Shown: one piece after another, positions 23,047 to 33,280 of the stretch | Layout of the letters: each line of letters begins with the position of its first letter | How positions within the stretch are numbered: the stretch's first letter is position 1 | Assembly (NCBI GenBank): GCA_002803225.1 | Contig: NXFV01001453.1 | Span: 62,001-126,000 of the forward strand | From: Gamarada debralockiae | Taxonomy: Eukaryota; Ascomycota; Leotiomycetes; Helotiales; Hyphodiscaceae | Reading direction: 5' to 3' | Length of the DNA: 64,000 bases | Translations under genes and position numbers: made by a program | Notes under the pieces: generated by a model | Database searches by the model: none | Seen by the model: only the letters and a program-made list of their open reading frames with translations | Told to the model about the DNA's origin: nothing

Positions 23047-24049
23047 CTACGCAGATGTAGTTCCCGTAACCCGCCCTTCAACGACATTTATAACATCCTT
23101 CGTAATATCTTTAAAGATTGGACTCAGCGAGCAACTCTTGTACTTCTCGACCAACAGCCCAGGGTCTTTGACGTCAGCAGCCAGATCCTCACCATTCTGC
23201 ACACTCAAATCATGGCCATTGACCTCAGTACCAACAGGATACACCGGTCTCCTCCCCGTCTCCACCAACATTACAAACTGCGGATCAATGGGCACACTGC
23301 CCAAAAACCTAACATTGAATTCCTGCGCCATGACCTTTCCTCCCCCAGAGCTGAAAATATTCGTGCATTCCGAACAATTCGGACACACGAATCCGCTCAT
23401 ATTCTCCACAACCCCAATAACATATATGCCCGTCTTCACACAAAAGTTAAGCTCCTTCTTCACATCCGCCGTCGCAACAGCCTGCGGCGTCGTAACCACC
23501 ACCGCACCCGCGACCTGACCCGGCAGCGCATTCTTCAAAAGTGTCTCCGCGAGAGAAATATGTTCATCGCTCGTCCCAGGTGGTGTATCAATAAGCAGAT
23601 AATCTAGTTCACCCCAAAGCACATCCGTCAAGAACTGTCTAACCATAGCAGTTTTCTTTGGTCCTCGCCACACTACCGCGTCTCCTCGTTCACGTAAGAG
23701 AAAGCCTAAGCTCATGCATGATAAAGAGCCGACGTTTGCAGAGGGATTGGACGCGTGGACGGGCACGGGAATCCAGCCGCCGGGTGCCTGGGTTACTTTT
23801 GCGGATTCGATGCCGAAGAGACGGGGGATTGAGGGGCCGGTTAGGTCGATGTCGAGGATTCCGACGGAGGAGCCAGCGAGGGAGAGGGAGAGAGCTAGTT
23901 GGGTTGTTATGGAGGATTTGCCTACGCCGCCTTTGCCTGAGAGGACCTGTTGCTGTTAGTTGGAGCTTGAGGGTGGGGTGTTGGAAGGTTGTAAAGAGGG
24001 AAGGGAGAGAGCGTACGAGGACTATGTGCTTGACTTTATCGAGTGACAT
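23047..24049 (-). CDS. CFD1: Cytosolic Fe-S cluster assembly factor CFD1 (NUBP2)
   Basis: Two exons on the minus strand (24049-24017 and 23946-23047) join to 310 residues, close to the usual 270-300. The protein is a P-loop scaffold ATPase of the Mrp/NBP35 family. The deviant Walker A motif GKGGVGKSS lies at residues 15-23, just after the exon junction. Also visible are [14 protein letters not shown], the switch block [12 protein letters not shown] and [11 protein letters not shown], with Cys199 and Cys202 forming the CPxC pair that bridges the [4Fe-4S] cluster. There is no N-terminal ferredoxin-like Cys motif, which separates CFD1 from its partner NBP35. CFD1 and NBP35 assemble clusters for cytosolic and nuclear proteins. 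An ATG five codons upstream (24064) is a possible alternative start. Confidence 0.93.
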
Positions 24050-24348
24050 CTTGAAGAAATCCAAAATACACTCAATCTATTGTATCGTGTAGTTGTCGCA
24101 TTGTAAATGTCAAAAGCATTCGAGACTGGTGTTGAAGAAATTCTTATCGGATTATCAATCCTGTCCGTTTTCGCTCCACCAAAAATGACGTTCTCACGTC
24201 CCTGTCGAAAACCGGCAGCATTTCTCCGGCTCCGACGCTTTGGGTTCCAGGCGCCGAGAACATCAGACACATCCCAACATTGGCATTTTCACTCACCATG
24301 AGACCTCCCATATACGGCATATCAATATGAGAGCCCCTTGTCACTTCT
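24050..24348. promoter_or_regulatory. Divergent promoter, CFD1 and acidic-motif gene
   Basis: About 300 bases separate the start codons of two genes transcribed away from each other, so both promoters must lie here or overlap the 5' ends. No motif stands out to the eye. Confidence 0.6.
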
Positions 24349-27030
24349 ATGATGGACGATCCTTGGGGCTCGCCATGGGCAGACGAAATACAACATCCTG
24401 TTACTCCGACGAAAGTGAAAGATGAGAGGGAAGGAAACGAAGTGAGGCCGAAGACCCCGGTCAAAGCGTCGACTTTAGGGTTGGAGGAGAAAACGAATAG
24501 TCCTTGGGATGATGAGGATGATGGGTTTGGGGAATGGGCGGGGGTGCCGGCCGTGGAAGAGGTGAGTGGCAATGCATTGGGGTTTGATGGTGCTGGTGAT
24601 GCTTGGGAAACGCGGGACACCGGGGACAATAGGGGCGAGAAGGAAGGCGCGTTTAGTAGGCTGTCACCGAGTTGGAACGATCATATGCCAATACCTGACA
24701 AGGGAATTCCAAAATTGGCGCCCAGTCTTATGCCAGACTCTGCACCTATCATTCGGCAGCCTTCACCTGATCCTTGGGCTACCGAAACTACATTGAACGA
24801 TGAAGAACACGGGGGGGATACTCCTAGAGTGGAGCGGCGCGAGCCAGCAGCGATGAACTTGGAGATAAATATGGATGAGGAGTCACTTGGGGGCATTTCA
24901 GAGGTATTGGCTGTGGACGGTGTCGAATCTCCTCCAGAGCTTCTGTCTGAACTTGCCGAGACAATACCTGAGATGGGCACAACAGATAAAAGCAATCTGG
25001 CGAAATTTAGTTCAGATGAGCAGGAAATTGTGGCAGAAGCTGCGCAACCGACCGACGAGGTAGTGAATGGCCACGACGTGGGCCACGAGTCATCGAGACC
25101 TTCATCCTCCCCTTCAGACCAAAGCCATCATGACGAAATATTGACTGAATCACCTCGGACATCTTTAGATGAGGAGCCTAAACGACCTCAGGCGCCCAGG
25201 AAGGTTTCTTCGAAGATACAAGAGCTAGTTGAGCACTTTGATGGTCTTGCAAAACAAGAGGAAGAGTTCGTGATCGAGCCGAGTCGAAGTCGGAGTCGCT
25301 CGAATACCCCGTCAGTGAAAACCGAGAAAATCATAGAGGAGCTCGAGGAAGCTAAGCCAGAGCACGAGCAAGTGGAAGAAGAAGAAGAAGAAGACGATGA
25401 TTTTGGGGACTTCGAAGCCGGCCAGTCCGAGGTTGACGAATCAGTTGAGGAAGAGGAAATGGAAGTGAAGCGACCTGTGACTCCAACGCCTGCTCTAAGT
25501 CAAACTGCTTCGAGTCCAGCCTCCAAGATGGCCAGCCCTCCTGACAACCCGCCTCGGAGTCGCTATGTGAAGAAAGACTATGGCCGAGTTGAATTTTCAG
25601 TAGCAGCATCTTCTCTGGAAAAGCTCTATTCTCAATCTGGTGGAGACGCCACGGAAGATGCTCCAGTTGAAAAGGTCTTTATAATGGATACGATCCCTTA
25701 TGATTCATTTTCATCTATGGAAGAGCGGAAAACCTGGTATAGAATATCAAGGTACGGTAGCATGAGGAAACACAACTCTGGTGACGACGAAAATTACATT
25801 CGGGTGACTTGGGCTCAATCTCAAGTCCGGGAGCAAACCCTGAAGACCGTTGCGCGATGGATAGAAGAAGATCGAATCAGTGGTCGTGTGGTTCTTGGTG
25901 GTGGAAGCAAAGGTTCTTCAATCTTTGGATGGAACGACCCCAATGCGACAGCTGTCCCACTTGCGTCTGCTTTTGCTGCAAAGCAAGGAAGAAAACCCAC
26001 TCCAGTTGATTCAAAGTCTGAAGCTGGTCCTGAGGTACCGAGAGAATGGCCTAAAGGCCTCGTAAGAGATCGATCTACTTCCAAGAGTCGCTCGCCCTCT
26101 AAAGCCAGGAGGCGGGGCTCTACCAAATCAGCAAGTATATCGGAGAGTCACAAAGGCAGTCCTCAAGCACCCGTGGCAAACTTTGGATGGAACGCGAGCC
26201 CAACGACCAGAGCACAACCACCCATTCCTCTATCGAAGGAAGCTCCAAAGACTGCCCCTCTCACCATGAAAACATCATCACCTCCCCGACAACCAAGACC
26301 ATCGAATCCGCGACCGATGGCCTCAAGCGTCTTGACGGCAGTGGAAGCCGCTCCATCGAAAAATCCTGCAGACGTGAACGGGCTACACACCCTTCTGACA
26401 TCCAAACCCCCGATACCAGTTTTACCTCCGACTCTAGTGCCGGTCTCCAACGATGATGATGAATGGGGAGAAATGGTGGATTCGCCAGTGGTGTCGACAC
26501 CGCCGGTCTTACCCCCTTTACAAGGCCTGCGCCACAAGAAATCACAAAGTCTAAGTGGAGCGTTCTCGCCACCATCACAGGTTTCACCTATCGATTCACC
26601 AATCTCTATACCAACGTCCACGCGTAGTCACAAATCTACAATGAGCTTCGATGACATACTTGTACCAAAACCCAGGAATTCATTGGATTCAAAGTCGGAT
26701 CCTTTTCCACCGAACACATTCACGAAAACGTCCCCCACCTCATTCTCTCCTGCCCAGGCTTCACCATCGCCGGTAACTTCTGCGACGAGCAATAGCGATC
26801 CTTGGGCATCAGCAGACTTCTCGTTCTTTGACACTCCAGCACCTGCGCCAAAGCCTGTGCCAGCTTCAGTCTCGAAGCCAATGCCTTCAAAATCCGTTAC
26901 TTTCGCAAAACCTCCTCCTGCACCTTCACCGCTACGGCATGGGAAGACACGGCAGGAGATTGAGCAAGATGAGATCGTGGCGGGGATCGTGAAAAGTTTT
27001 CCGGATTTGTCGTATATGCTGCGACGATAG
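24349..27030 (+). CDS. Acidic-motif protein of unknown function, possibly trafficking-related
   Basis: One uninterrupted exon encodes 893 residues. Most of the chain looks disordered, rich in Pro, Ser, Asp and Glu. Short acidic aromatic motifs recur: SPWADE near the start, SPWDDEDDGFGEWAG at about 51-65, DDDFGDFEAG at about 348-357 and SDPWASADFSFFD at about 816. DPW and DDFGDF-type motifs are known from clathrin accessory proteins such as aftiphilin, where they bind adaptor ear domains; transfer of that role is inference. A folded-looking block lies at about 403-545 (VKKDYGRVEFSVAASSLEKL, then TVARWIEEDRISGRVVLGGG). The last 30 residues (RQEIEQDEIVAGIVKSFPDL) look conserved and helical. I do not recognise a named domain. 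The start was chosen as the first ATG, giving MMDDPWGSPW. Confidence 0.75.
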   Translation: MMDDPWGSPWADEIQHPVTPTKVKDEREGNEVRPKTPVKASTLGLEEKTNSPWDDEDDGFGEWAGVPAVEEVSGNALGFDGAGDAWETRDTGDNRGEKEGAFSRLSPSWNDHMPIPDKGIPKLAPSLMPDSAPIIRQPSPDPWATETTLNDEEHGGDTPRVERREPAAMNLEINMDEESLGGISEVLAVDGVESPPELLSELAETIPEMGTTDKSNLAKFSSDEQEIVAEAAQPTDEVVNGHDVGHESSRPSSSPSDQSHHDEILTESPRTSLDEEPKRPQAPRKVSSKIQELVEHFDGLAKQEEEFVIEPSRSRSRSNTPSVKTEKIIEELEEAKPEHEQVEEEEEEDDDFGDFEAGQSEVDESVEEEEMEVKRPVTPTPALSQTASSPASKMASPPDNPPRSRYVKKDYGRVEFSVAASSLEKLYSQSGGDATEDAPVEKVFIMDTIPYDSFSSMEERKTWYRISRYGSMRKHNSGDDENYIRVTWAQSQVREQTLKTVARWIEEDRISGRVVLGGGSKGSSIFGWNDPNATAVPLASAFAAKQGRKPTPVDSKSEAGPEVPREWPKGLVRDRSTSKSRSPSKARRRGSTKSASISESHKGSPQAPVANFGWNASPTTRAQPPIPLSKEAPKTAPLTMKTSSPPRQPRPSNPRPMASSVLTAVEAAPSKNPADVNGLHTLLTSKPPIPVLPPTLVPVSNDDDEWGEMVDSPVVSTPPVLPPLQGLRHKKSQSLSGAFSPPSQVSPIDSPISIPTSTRSHKSTMSFDDILVPKPRNSLDSKSDPFPPNTFTKTSPTSFSPAQASPSPVTSATSNSDPWASADFSFFDTPAPAPKPVPASVSKPMPSKSVTFAKPPPAPSPLRHGKTRQEIEQDEIVAGIVKSFPDLSYMLRR

Positions 27031-27591
27031 CAGTGTTTTTACATGTTCATTCTTTGTGAACAAAACACGGGGATCACGGGTCGGGGACATGGCTGTGGGA
27101 AGAAAGGAGTGATATCAGGATAGCAAGGCGTATTTGTACAAATGCATTTAGCGTGGGAGTACACACCTCAGGCGAGGGAGTTTTGTATTCTATGAGGGCC
27201 ATTCATTAATTTTGGGATGGGTTCGTTGGGAACGGAAGCATCATTGGCGTTCGAAGCATTCATCTGCAAGATTGGGATTATGGGTAAACAATCATCGCAA
27301 TTCATTCAGACATTCATTCTATCGTGAAACTCAACGCAGAAATGATTCTAAATCCCAAAGCTCTGCCACCCGAAACAGCACCTTTCCACCCAAGTCATCT
27401 CGTCACTTACGAAAACCTGAATGAATCATCCCTCGACTTATGCTTCCTCCCACTCTCCCCACCGCCGCCACCCTTCCCAAGCTCAATGAGCATCTCCTCC
27501 CTCTTCGGCTTGCTAAACAATCTCCCACCACTCTGTCTCCCAAGACTCAGCGTAATATTCGGTGTGACATTGAAATTCGAACTTCCCTCCC
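27031..27591. other. Convergent intergenic region
   Basis: Lies between the stops of two convergent genes. Open frames on the plus strand (from 27324) overlap the coiled-coil gene and lack any family signal. No gene is supported. Confidence 0.45.
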
Positions 27592-28848
27592 TCAACTCAG
27601 AATCCGACCGCTTATGCCTTTCAAATCTGGGCAGTTCCCAAATTGGACATTTAATTTCCCAGATGTGGGAAGGAAGTCCGCCGCAGGAGGGTCTACCCCA
27701 GGGACCAGCTCCAGGCTGGTTGCCGTAAGGATCGAAGAGAGTTTGACATGGGCAGTTGACGTTATAGTGGCTGTTACTGTTGTAGTTGCGGCCTGAGTTC
27801 GAGAAGCGGTGCAGTTTGGGGAGTGTTGGACTGAGAGTTGGCTATAGTTTGCTACGTTGATGCCGCCGGGTGGCTCGTAGTTGGATTGGTATTTGGTGAG
27901 GTTGCGATCGCCTTTGCCACCATTTCCGCCGGTTCCACCACCATTTGGGGCTGTTGTTGGGGTTTCTGCGTTTCGAATTTCGTCTAATACCCCTTCAATC
28001 TTCTTGAATCCTTTATCTATCTTCTTGCCTTGATCACCGATACGCTTTCCCAATTCGGAGAACTCGCCCTCAAAGCCCTTGATCTTATCGTCGTGTCCAA
28101 CGACTTTCGTCTCAAGGGCCTTAGTCCTTCCTTCGAGAGTGTCCAGACGTCCGAAAAGCGGATTGGTCTTACTCTTAATGCTATCGATGCGTCTATGAAT
28201 CTGGGGAGTGGCAGTCGCGAAACTATCCCTGAGAGTGTTCGTATTATGTGTCAAGAGAGCAATCTCATTGTCAAATTTCTTCTTGTTAGCCTGGTAATCC
28301 TTAGCCTTGATTGTGTCCTTCATCAAACTATCAAAGTTACCAAATGTTGTCATGACATTATTCTTCCAACCGCTCAGCGCATCTTTGTCGGCCTTGTAAT
28401 CCGACACATTGATCTTGTCCTTGAACATACTGTCAAACTTGTCAAACTGCGTATGCACGCCAGTTCTCCGGTCGTTGAAGCCCGAGACATCGACCTTTTC
28501 CTTGAACATCTTCTCAAACTTGCCGTGCTGCGTGTCTGCATCTTTCTTCCACTTATCCACTTCTTTCTTCCATCCTGCAAACTCGCCGGTTTTCCAGCCC
28601 TCGAGTCCACCCACTCGTGTGACATAATCACCTTGAAATGCACGTAGATCATCTAAATGGCGTTCATGCTCGTCCCTCGAAACAAAAAGTTCCACCAGAC
28701 TGTTGTTAGTGTCTCTTTCGAATGCGGGAAACCGCCGCAAATCTCGATTCCAGCGTCGTCGCCATTGTCCCTCTAGATTATTGACCCGTTGCGCGAGTGG
28801 CACATCCGGTTGCTGGGCATTTGGCTGGGCTGGTTGTGGAACGGACAT
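27592..28848 (-). CDS. Coiled-coil protein with internal repeats, unknown function
   Basis: A single minus-strand exon encodes 418 residues starting MSVPQPAQPN. About residues 20-310 are strongly charged and heptad-like, ending in GKRIGDQGKKIDKGFKKIEG. Within it, three imperfect repeats of about 30-35 residues can be seen: HGKFEKMFKEKVDVSGFND, then DKFDSMFKDKINVSDYKADK, then GNFDSLMKDTIKAKDYQANK. Each has a FDxM/L-F-K-[ED] core followed by an acidic-aromatic turn. A Gly-rich linker (GGGTGGNGGKG) then leads to a Ser/Thr/Ala-rich tail. There is no signal peptide or membrane helix. No known family is recognised. The opposite strand is open for 205 codons, but this is a shadow of the biased composition. 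Confidence 0.65.
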   Translation of the reverse strand: MSVPQPAQPNAQQPDVPLAQRVNNLEGQWRRRWNRDLRRFPAFERDTNNSLVELFVSRDEHERHLDDLRAFQGDYVTRVGGLEGWKTGEFAGWKKEVDKWKKDADTQHGKFEKMFKEKVDVSGFNDRRTGVHTQFDKFDSMFKDKINVSDYKADKDALSGWKNNVMTTFGNFDSLMKDTIKAKDYQANKKKFDNEIALLTHNTNTLRDSFATATPQIHRRIDSIKSKTNPLFGRLDTLEGRTKALETKVVGHDDKIKGFEGEFSELGKRIGDQGKKIDKGFKKIEGVLDEIRNAETPTTAPNGGGTGGNGGKGDRNLTKYQSNYEPPGGINVANYSQLSVQHSPNCTASRTQAATTTVTATITSTAHVKLSSILTATSLELVPGVDPPAADFLPTSGKLNVQFGNCPDLKGISGRILS

Positions 28849-29249
28849 TCTGGGGAACGGAAACTAGCAAGACAAGACAAGACACAATGATAGACAATCA
28901 ACTAGGGCTACTGAACATCGGAAATGCCCTGTAGACTTTATGAATATTTATAGAATTCCCACACTTGAGATATATCTCAAAGGTTTCCTTCGTTTTGGTG
29001 CCACTTGGACATGACTCGGACTTACAACCTTGAAAACGAATCATCCTCGACAGCGAAGATTTCGAAGTTTGGCACGACCAGAAATATTTCCATCCGGAAG
29101 ACGAAAGCAGGATGGGACTCTTTTAATAGTTTGCCATTATGACCAAGCTGGTGACCATGTGTTCCACTTCTATGCCCACCAACCATGTGTGAGATGTTCC
29201 ACATATTGTACAATATTCTACACCGACTCCGTCCATGCAATGCAATTCG
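28849..29249. other. Intergenic between two minus-strand genes
   Basis: Contains the promoter of the coiled-coil gene and the 3' end of the mL57 gene. Nothing else is recognised. Confidence 0.45.
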
Positions 29250-30131
29250 CTATGATATGCCAAGTGGCTTCAAAATCCTCTCTCTCGTAACCTGGGCGGC
29301 AACATCTCCTCCCTTCTGCAAAGCTATCGCACCGATCACTGCATACATCGTCGTCGTAAGAACCGCCTCGATCCCCGAACCCTCCAAATTTTGCGGCTAT
29401 AAATCGTCAGTCCCAACTCTCAAACCCGTTGGCAAATACGCACATTTTTTGGTTTCCACCTCATAATTTCCGGCATCCCCATCTGCGTCGCCAATCTAGC
29501 AAGCCTCTTCTTCGTCAAAATGTCTCCGATCTGTACATCGCTCAAGTTTGCTAAACCCTCCAATGCAGGATGTGTAACTGGTTGATTCTCATCCTGGGGA
29601 TCTGGTAATGACTGTGTCTGCGTAGCTACCGGCGAATGCAGTAATGCCAAAGTGGTCTGTAGATTCAGAATTCGTCGTCCTGTGTATTGCTCAGTATGCG
29701 CTCCTGATCGCGTGTCTCGAACACAACCTACCGAAGAATGCCAGCCGGTCATTGAAACCTCTTCGCCCTTGATCAAAACTCTTGTGTGTGATTGCAAGCC
29801 ATTTTGCTTCTTCCGTGAGCACGCTGTCTCCTCCTCGTCCTAGGAACTTGATGTAGAACCGGTCTAATTTTGCTGGATCGTTGTTGCATTCCCACGCCTT
29901 CTCCGGATCCTTTAATTGTATGGGATAGGGAGCCGTCATCTTCTGCGGCGTATATGACCATCTCGGCCGCGGTGCCCGTTCGTTCTCATATTGTACATCT
30001 GGTCTGGAGGAGGTTACTGAGAAGGGTCGTGTGGAAGAGGATCGAGAGGAAATTGAGCTCCCACATTGGTAGCTTGGTCGTGTCCGTCTTGTAATTGCTT
30101 GTAATGATCGACTCGCTGATTTTGAAGCCAT
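29250..30131 (-). CDS. MRPL15: Mitochondrial large ribosomal subunit protein mL57 (MRPL15)
   Basis: Three minus-strand exons (30131-29732, 29679-29444, 29396-29250) join to 260 residues, close to the 253 of the yeast protein. The first 45 or so residues are rich in Arg and Ser without acids, as expected of a mitochondrial presequence. The body is an RNase III-like fold: KWLAITHKSFDQGRRGFNDR, then LAFFGRRILNLQTTLAL across the first junction. The catalytic signature of true RNase III (ERLEFLGDAVL-like) is altered here: the positions of the acidic residues are Ala and Arg, so the domain must be structural. This is known for MRPL15. The tail NLEGSGIEAVLTTTMYAVIG fits the family. It is divergent from RTT109 with 234 bases between the starts. 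Confidence 0.85.
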
Positions 30132-30365
30132 TGTCCCTCTCTTACTCTAATGCTTGGCGCTGAGAAGTCTGAAGTTCGATATCCTCTGAACTTCGTTGTC
30201 GCTGCAGCTTTGGGCCTCAAATATTTGGGGCTGACGCTAAACCTCTTCAGGCCATATCCGCTCAGCGCGTCTTCCAGTCGCGTAGCGACAATGACCATCT
30301 AACTCGCATCTACAAACACACATTTCAACGACCATGAGCCCAATTTGTTGGTTATTTTCTTGATC
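30132..30365. promoter_or_regulatory. Divergent promoter, mL57 and RTT109
   Basis: 234 bases between the two start codons must serve both genes. No clear TATA box or known element is seen. Confidence 0.6.
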
Positions 30366-32048
30366 ATGGTTGCTCACGAGAGGTCTATCCCCATTGCATC
30401 AATTGCTTTATCTCCATTGCTACAACAACTTGCTACCGTGCTTCCAAAAGACATCAATTTCAACATCTATCACCTTTCTACCCCACCGACACGGACGTCT
30501 GCATTATACTCTGCACCACCGGGAGCTCGCCCTGATCGAACGTACTGCGAAAGCCACTTCCTCTCTGCGTCCATCCAGACCCGCGCACCAGATGACCCCT
30601 CCGAGAAGACGAATTTGCTTGTCTTTGCTATCGAGATCTTGATCTATTCTACGGCATACGACACGACGTTTTTCGTCTCGAAAGCAGACTCTACCGGATA
30701 TCTACATCTTTTGAATCTACCAAAAGGGACCCCTTCTCCTCTGAGAGATATCAGCGCAACCTTCCTCCGCTATCTCGTTGAACAACGCCAAAGACCTAAT
30801 ATCCGGAGTGTGGTATCCCTTTTCGCACGTGCTCAAGACCAATACCTCTTCCCAGGGAGCGTTGAATACAGTGGAAAACATGTGCTGGATGATAGGGGAC
30901 TGGTTCGATGGTGGTGCAGAGTTCTCAATCCTCTCATCGAACAAAGCACTTCGTCGAAGACGTCTCACTGGGTTACTGTGAATGGGTACTTGATTGTGCC
31001 AGGCCTCGATACCCACGAAACTCGATCCTACATCCCGAGGGGAACAAAAGCACCATGGACGATTGGGCATCCACTTCGAGAGATTTCAAGACATCCAAAT
31101 GACGTGCCACCAAGATGCCTTGTCCCACATTTCCCAGACGATCCGAAATCAAGATATTTAGACGAGCTTGATGATGAGATCAGCAGAGGCCGAAATTCTG
31201 AAAATGGACAATGGAAGAGCGTCAAATCGATTGACCAGTTCTGGGATATGATGGCCTTCCGACAAGAGTGTTCTGCAGGAAGACTAGTGGGGTTTATTTG
31301 GATAGTTTTTACGCCATCGATACAACATGGACCTACCGAATCTGTTTTAGGCGACAGCCAGACCATTGTTGATAGTCAAATATGGGACGTCAACTCCTCC
31401 TTTCCACCGTCTTCCGAATACCTCACACCAGCGTTCACACCTGCAACGTCCTTCAACGCATCTAGCCAGGTCCAGCCCCTGAGTTCACCCGTCAAGGCGC
31501 GCGATCAGGAACCTCCCACCGTCTCCCAGCGAACTATTCAATCCTCAAAGCTTCACACCCCCCCCAAAAGGAAACTCTCAGGTCCCATCGTCCCCCGCCA
31601 ACCACGTATTAAAACGGAGAACAAGAACTACCTCCTCGAAAGACCCGAAAGCACCGCATATTACACATGGACGCCCGAAGGCCGAGGTCAAGTTATCGTG
31701 GAGGAATCGGACTATAAGCGAGTCACCGAATTATTGCTCCGCCTCGACTTCGCGAACCTTGAATTAGCGAGCTCGAGCTCGAGACGATGGATCAACGAAG
31801 TGCGATCAGGAGCCTGGGGAAGTATGAAAGAAGCTTGGGGTCAGACCGTCACTGGCACAAAAGCTGTGGAGATCCACAATGTAGCTGGTGCTACGGGCGG
31901 CAATACATTGACCACGGGACTCGTCAGGAAGAAAAGAAAAGCTGGCGTGCAGGAGCAAGAAGAAACACTACCTGAGAACACCAATAGTGGAACTCCTCAA
32001 GTCAACGTCCTTTCTGCTGGGATGATACGGAAGAAAGCAAAAGTCTAA
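30366..32048 (+). CDS. RTT109: Histone acetyltransferase Rtt109 (H3-K56)
   Basis: A single exon encodes 560 residues starting MVAHERSIPIASIALSP. The frame is open a few codons further upstream but without another ATG. Rtt109 is the fungal p300-like acetyltransferase that acetylates newly made histone H3 at Lys56 with Asf1 and Vps75 during replication and repair. Family blocks are clear: SAPPGARPDRTYCESHF, then TTFFVSKADSTGYLHLL, then ARAQDQYLFPGSVEYSGKHV, and VLDDRGLVRWWCRVLNPLI, which carries the conserved Asp pair. The middle region includes DDEISRGRNSENGQWKSVKS and QFWDMMAFRQECSAGRLVGF. The last 200 residues are longer and less conserved, ending in a basic AGMIRKKAKV that may help nuclear import. 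Confidence 0.93.
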   Translation: MVAHERSIPIASIALSPLLQQLATVLPKDINFNIYHLSTPPTRTSALYSAPPGARPDRTYCESHFLSASIQTRAPDDPSEKTNLLVFAIEILIYSTAYDTTFFVSKADSTGYLHLLNLPKGTPSPLRDISATFLRYLVEQRQRPNIRSVVSLFARAQDQYLFPGSVEYSGKHVLDDRGLVRWWCRVLNPLIEQSTSSKTSHWVTVNGYLIVPGLDTHETRSYIPRGTKAPWTIGHPLREISRHPNDVPPRCLVPHFPDDPKSRYLDELDDEISRGRNSENGQWKSVKSIDQFWDMMAFRQECSAGRLVGFIWIVFTPSIQHGPTESVLGDSQTIVDSQIWDVNSSFPPSSEYLTPAFTPATSFNASSQVQPLSSPVKARDQEPPTVSQRTIQSSKLHTPPKRKLSGPIVPRQPRIKTENKNYLLERPESTAYYTWTPEGRGQVIVEESDYKRVTELLLRLDFANLELASSSSRRWINEVRSGAWGSMKEAWGQTVTGTKAVEIHNVAGATGGNTLTTGLVRKKRKAGVQEQEETLPENTNSGTPQVNVLSAGMIRKKAKV

Positions 32049-33143
32049 TCTTGGGTTACGGCGTTTTGGGTGGCATCTTACATTTTCAGCGGCGGGAATA
32101 TTGAGGGAAATGGGAAGGGTTGCACTCTGGCGTTGGTTTATGCGATATTCCAAAATACCCGGCATATGGAAGGTGTAAATAAAATATGGGTCATCTTCAT
32201 TTCTTATACCTTTCACGAAATTTTCTGTGATCTTGAAAAGCTTTGATAGAGAGTGGCTGAGTTTGTTCTTTCTGGGATTGTTTCTGAATCACGATTTGAT
32301 TGTGGAGAATACTCTTCGAGTTGATCTTTGTGTTGCTCCAAGTGGAGGCTCTTGTTTCATCGTCGTTAGGTTGTCCAGCGCTATCAATTTTCGAGATATC
32401 AGCCAAGTAGCTGTTTGAATGCATCTGTATTTAAGGAGAAAAAGTCAATTCACGAGCTCTTAGCCAGGTCAATATCCAACAATGCCGTTGCAAAGTCCCG
32501 CGCACCATTTCAAATTCGGGATGAAACTCGGTCAACTTTTGGAACTATAATACGAAATAGCGTTAAGTGACATCGTTTCCAGCCGACAAAGTCTTAGAGC
32601 TAGATCTTCGCCAAGTTCCTGACTAGAATTCTAGGCTCAGTACACACTCGATTAAGTATAGTCCCAGCCCGAGTCAAATATACTTCCTTACGTGCTCGTT
32701 AGTGTCAGTATACAACTGACATTATACTATGTTATCATTGGAGCTTGACGGAGGAATTCTCGCATTTAAAAATTTTTTGGGGGGGAATCAGGCTAAAAGC
32801 CGCAGCAGCTCGTGAATCGTCCCTACGTAGAGAGCTGCTTTTGACTCTACCGAGAATGCCTTCTAGCGACATAGAAGTCATAGGAACCTCTATCTATCTC
32901 AATTACACGAATAATATACCTCTTTCGAATACACCTTTGAATGCCATGCCACTGATCACCATTACGCAAAACGAACTTCCGTATAGCCCACCGGTCACAT
33001 TGACGACGCCATCGCTCTATTTGAAGCTTGATAGCTTGTCTCTCAACTTAGATTTCGTTCAGGTACGGGTCTAACAGTGTGTCAATCACACAATTTGAAA
33101 ATGGTGACATGGCACGCAAGGGATCACTGTCAGTTGAGCTTAG
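32049..33143. other. Intergenic, no gene seen
   Basis: Downstream region of RTT109. A 109-codon open stretch at 32745-33074 has no family signal and starts next to a T/G homopolymer run. Confidence 0.4.
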
Positions 33144-33280
33144 TGGGGGCGAAATATAGTAGCATTTCTAGACCTAGCTGATATCTAAGAAGCTGAAATA
33201 CAAAGGAGGGGAAGAGCTCTCTTATACTACAAAAGAGGGGGAAATACAGGCTATACTCGATTAGGCAGTTCCAACCAACA
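33144..33280 (-). repeat. Solo LTR fragment, second copy
   Basis: Matches 11285-11421 along its whole length with scattered substitutions. It shares GGAGGGGAAGAGCTCTCTTAT and the terminal TTCCAACCAACA (TGTTGGTTGGAA on the minus strand). No internal element sequence remains. Confidence 0.5.

Noticed and set aside
28030..28647. 205-codon open frame on the plus strand
   Set aside because: It lies wholly antisense to the coiled-coil gene, whose Lys/Asp/Phe-rich codons leave the other strand open. It has no family signal.
30345..30365. Seven-codon extension at the start of Rtt109
   Set aside because: The upstream codon is TTG; the first ATG is at 30366 and begins a normal Rtt109 N-terminus.
32745..33074. 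109-codon plus-strand frame as a gene
   Set aside because: It has no start context, no homology and low-complexity sequence at its 5' end, and it lies next to LTR debris.
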